Shown: piece by piece, positions 4,265 to 5,546 of the stretch
Numbering within the stretch: position 1 is the first letter of the stretch
How the letters are laid out: the number at the start of each line of letters is the position of its first letter
Assembly: GCA_030038035.1 (NCBI GenBank)
Contig: JASHPP010000178.1
Span: 1 to 5,546 of the forward strand
Direction: 5' to 3'
DNA from: Trebonia sp.
Lineage (GTDB): Bacteria; Actinomycetota; Actinomycetes; Streptosporangiales; Streptosporangiaceae
Length of the DNA: 5,546 nt
Notes under the pieces: model-generated
Database searches by the model: none
Told to the model about the DNA's origin: nothing
The model's input: only the letters and a program-made list of their open reading frames with translations
Position numbers and translations under genes: made by a program

Positions 4265-5546
4265 ATGGCAGCCGCCCCCATCCCCGACCCCGGACAGCCC
4301 GGCGGTGATGACTGGGACGCGGACGCTCACATGGCCTGGTTCCTGGCCGAAGTGGACGCCGGCCGCATCCCGGTACCGGACGAGGACCCTCCCGCCCCGG
4401 CGGTCATGGTCACCCTGGGCGAGGCGGCCGACGTGGACCCGGCGGCGCTGGCCGCGATGGCCGGCCCGGACGGGCTCGGCGGGGAGGGCTTCGCCCAGGA
4501 CAAGATCGCCGACGCGCTGCGCCCGGGGCCGCTGCTGGCCGCGCTGGCCGAGAACGCCGCCGGCGGCCTGCCCGGGCTCAGTGATGACGAGCTGCTGGGC
4601 CTGGTGTCGGCGGCCCGGCGTTTGCAGAACCGGGCGGAGTACCTGGAGCTGGCCGGGATCGCCGAGTTCACCGCCCGCCGCGCCGCCCAGTTCCAGGCGT
4701 CGAAGGCGCGCGGGGAGCCGCGGGGCTGCCGGGCCGGGGAGTTCGCCGACGCCGAGCTGGCGTCGGAGCTGGTGACCACCGGGCACGAGGCGTCCGGCCG
4801 GATGGACCTGGCCACGTCCCTGGCCACCCGGCTGCCGTCGACGTTCGCCGGGCTGGCGGCCGGGGTGATCGACGGCGGCCGGGCCAGCGCGATCTGGTAC
4901 TACACCCGGTTCCTGGCCGGCCCCGACGCCGCCCACGCGGACGCGGTGCTGGCCGCGGCCGCGCCCGGGCTGCGCTATGACCAGCTGGCCCGCAAGGCCG
5001 CCGCGCTGGAAATGAAGCTCGACCCTGAGGCGGTGCGGCAGCGGCGGGAGCATGCCCGCGCCGAAGACCAGCGGGTGCAGGCGCGGCGGGAGGCGTCGGG
5101 GAACATGTCCTACGGCGGCCGGGAACTGGCCGCCGCCGACGTGCTGGCCGCCAAGGCGGGCATCGACGCGGACGCGGCCGCGCTGCGCGGCGCCGGGGTG
5201 GCGGGCAGCCTGGGACAGCTGCAGGCCATGGCGTTCCTGGACCGGCTGCACGGCCGCGACCCCCTCGACCGCACCCGCACCCCCGCCCCCGATACCGCCA
5301 CCCCCGACACCGATACCCCCGCTACCCCCGCCGGCAGCGACAGCCCCGGCACCGGCAACGACCCGGCTGTCAGCGACAACCCCGCCGGCAGCGACAGCAC
5401 TGCCACCCCCGCCACCCCGGACGGCGACGCCGCCCCGGACGGTGCGGCGGACGCCGCGGCCCCGGCCGGGCAGCACGGCGGCACGGACGACGCCGGCGAC
5501 CCGGCCGCCGTCGGCGATGAGGGCGGCCCGCGCCGCGGGCCGGCCG
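4265..5546 (+). CDS. DUF222 (13E12-type) domain protein, 3' end outside window
   Basis: 427 residues are visible with no stop. After an acidic, Pro-rich N-terminus, DUF222 (PF02720) runs from about residue 105 (LSDDELLGLVSAARRLQNRA, then YLELAGIAEF) through SELVTTGHEASGRMDLA, LPSTFAGLAAGVIDGGRAS and APGLRYDQLARKAAALE, to about 337 (LQAMAFLDRLHGRDPLDR). A basic, probably helical stretch around 255-280 is rich in Arg, Gln and Glu. From about 338 the protein becomes a low-complexity Thr/Pro/Asp/Gly/Ala linker. Family members (relatives of mycobacterial REP13E12 genes) usually end in an HNH nuclease domain, which would lie beyond the right edge; this is expectation, not seen. They occur in many copies in actinobacterial genomes and their biological role is unsettled. 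The start is chosen from GGAGAA at good spacing. The gene appears independent of the SRPBCC operon. Confidence 0.9.
   Translation, partial: MAAAPIPDPGQPGGDDWDADAHMAWFLAEVDAGRIPVPDEDPPAPAVMVTLGEAADVDPAALAAMAGPDGLGGEGFAQDKIADALRPGPLLAALAENAAGGLPGLSDDELLGLVSAARRLQNRAEYLELAGIAEFTARRAAQFQASKARGEPRGCRAGEFADAELASELVTTGHEASGRMDLATSLATRLPSTFAGLAAGVIDGGRASAIWYYTRFLAGPDAAHADAVLAAAAPGLRYDQLARKAAALEMKLDPEAVRQRREHARAEDQRVQARREASGNMSYGGRELAAADVLAAKAGIDADAAALRGAGVAGSLGQLQAMAFLDRLHGRDPLDRTRTPAPDTATPDTDTPATPAGSDSPGTGNDPAVSDNPAGSDSTATPATPDGDAAPDGAADAAAPAGQHGGTDDAGDPAAVGDEGGPRRGPA
5326..5398 (+). repeat. Pair of 19-bp direct repeats in DUF222 linker
   Basis: CCCCGCCGGCAGCGACAGC occurs identically at 5326-5344 and 5380-5398, 54 bp apart and in the same reading frame, encoding Pro-Ala-Gly-Ser-Asp-Ser both times. 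The 54-bp period is a multiple of three, so gain or loss of one unit would lengthen or shorten the linker by 18 residues without a frameshift. Confidence 0.75.

Noticed and set aside
4081..4281. 66-residue minus-strand frame in the intergenic region
   Set aside because: There is no convincing ribosome binding site or recognisable domain, and it overlaps the DUF222 promoter and start.
4226..5476. 416-residue minus-strand open frame
   Set aside because: It is antisense to the DUF222 gene and extremely Gly/Arg/Val-rich without motifs; a GC shadow.

Overview
The window has very high GC, strong G/C bias at codon third positions, ATGA start/stop overlaps, genes without a Shine-Dalgarno, and a DUF222 (13E12-type) gene. 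Together these point to chromosomal DNA of a high-GC actinomycete (Actinomycetota). The order cannot be fixed from the sequence alone. There is no rRNA, tRNA, CRISPR array, IS element or phage module in view.

Left part, minus strand (1-2361). Two translationally coupled genes encode an ornithine cyclodeaminase/mu-crystallin family protein and, downstream, a histidine/phenylalanine ammonia-lyase (HAL/PAL) family protein that runs off the left edge. Both keep their family fold and much of the substrate-binding frame, but both have lost the residue that defines the classical chemistry. The lyase-like protein has Ala-Ser-Asp, with one Gly deleted, where the MIO cofactor is normally made from Ala-Ser-Gly. 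The cyclodeaminase-like protein has Met where Pseudomonas OCD has catalytic Asp228. This pair is the best candidate here for undescribed enzymology, perhaps making or processing an unusual amino acid.

Middle part (2362-4031). A small ankyrin-repeat gene (minus) lies upstream of the OCD-like gene, separated from it by 90 bp containing a strong GC hairpin. It is divergent from a plus-strand marR gene. A 21-bp imperfect palindrome fills the short divergent gap and is a good MarR operator candidate. marR overlaps by 7 bp a gene for a small ribbon-helix-helix-like protein, whose start codon sits inside a perfect 16-bp palindrome right behind a TATATT -10 element (leaderless promoter, probable autorepression). 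That gene is ATGA-coupled to an SRPBCC (START-like) domain gene.

Right part (4032-5546). A 233-bp intergenic stretch, AT-rich towards its end, carries a probable promoter for a DUF222-family gene. That gene runs off the right edge. Its visible part is the DUF222 domain plus the start of a low-complexity Pro/Thr/Asp/Ala linker; the usual C-terminal HNH nuclease domain would lie outside the window.
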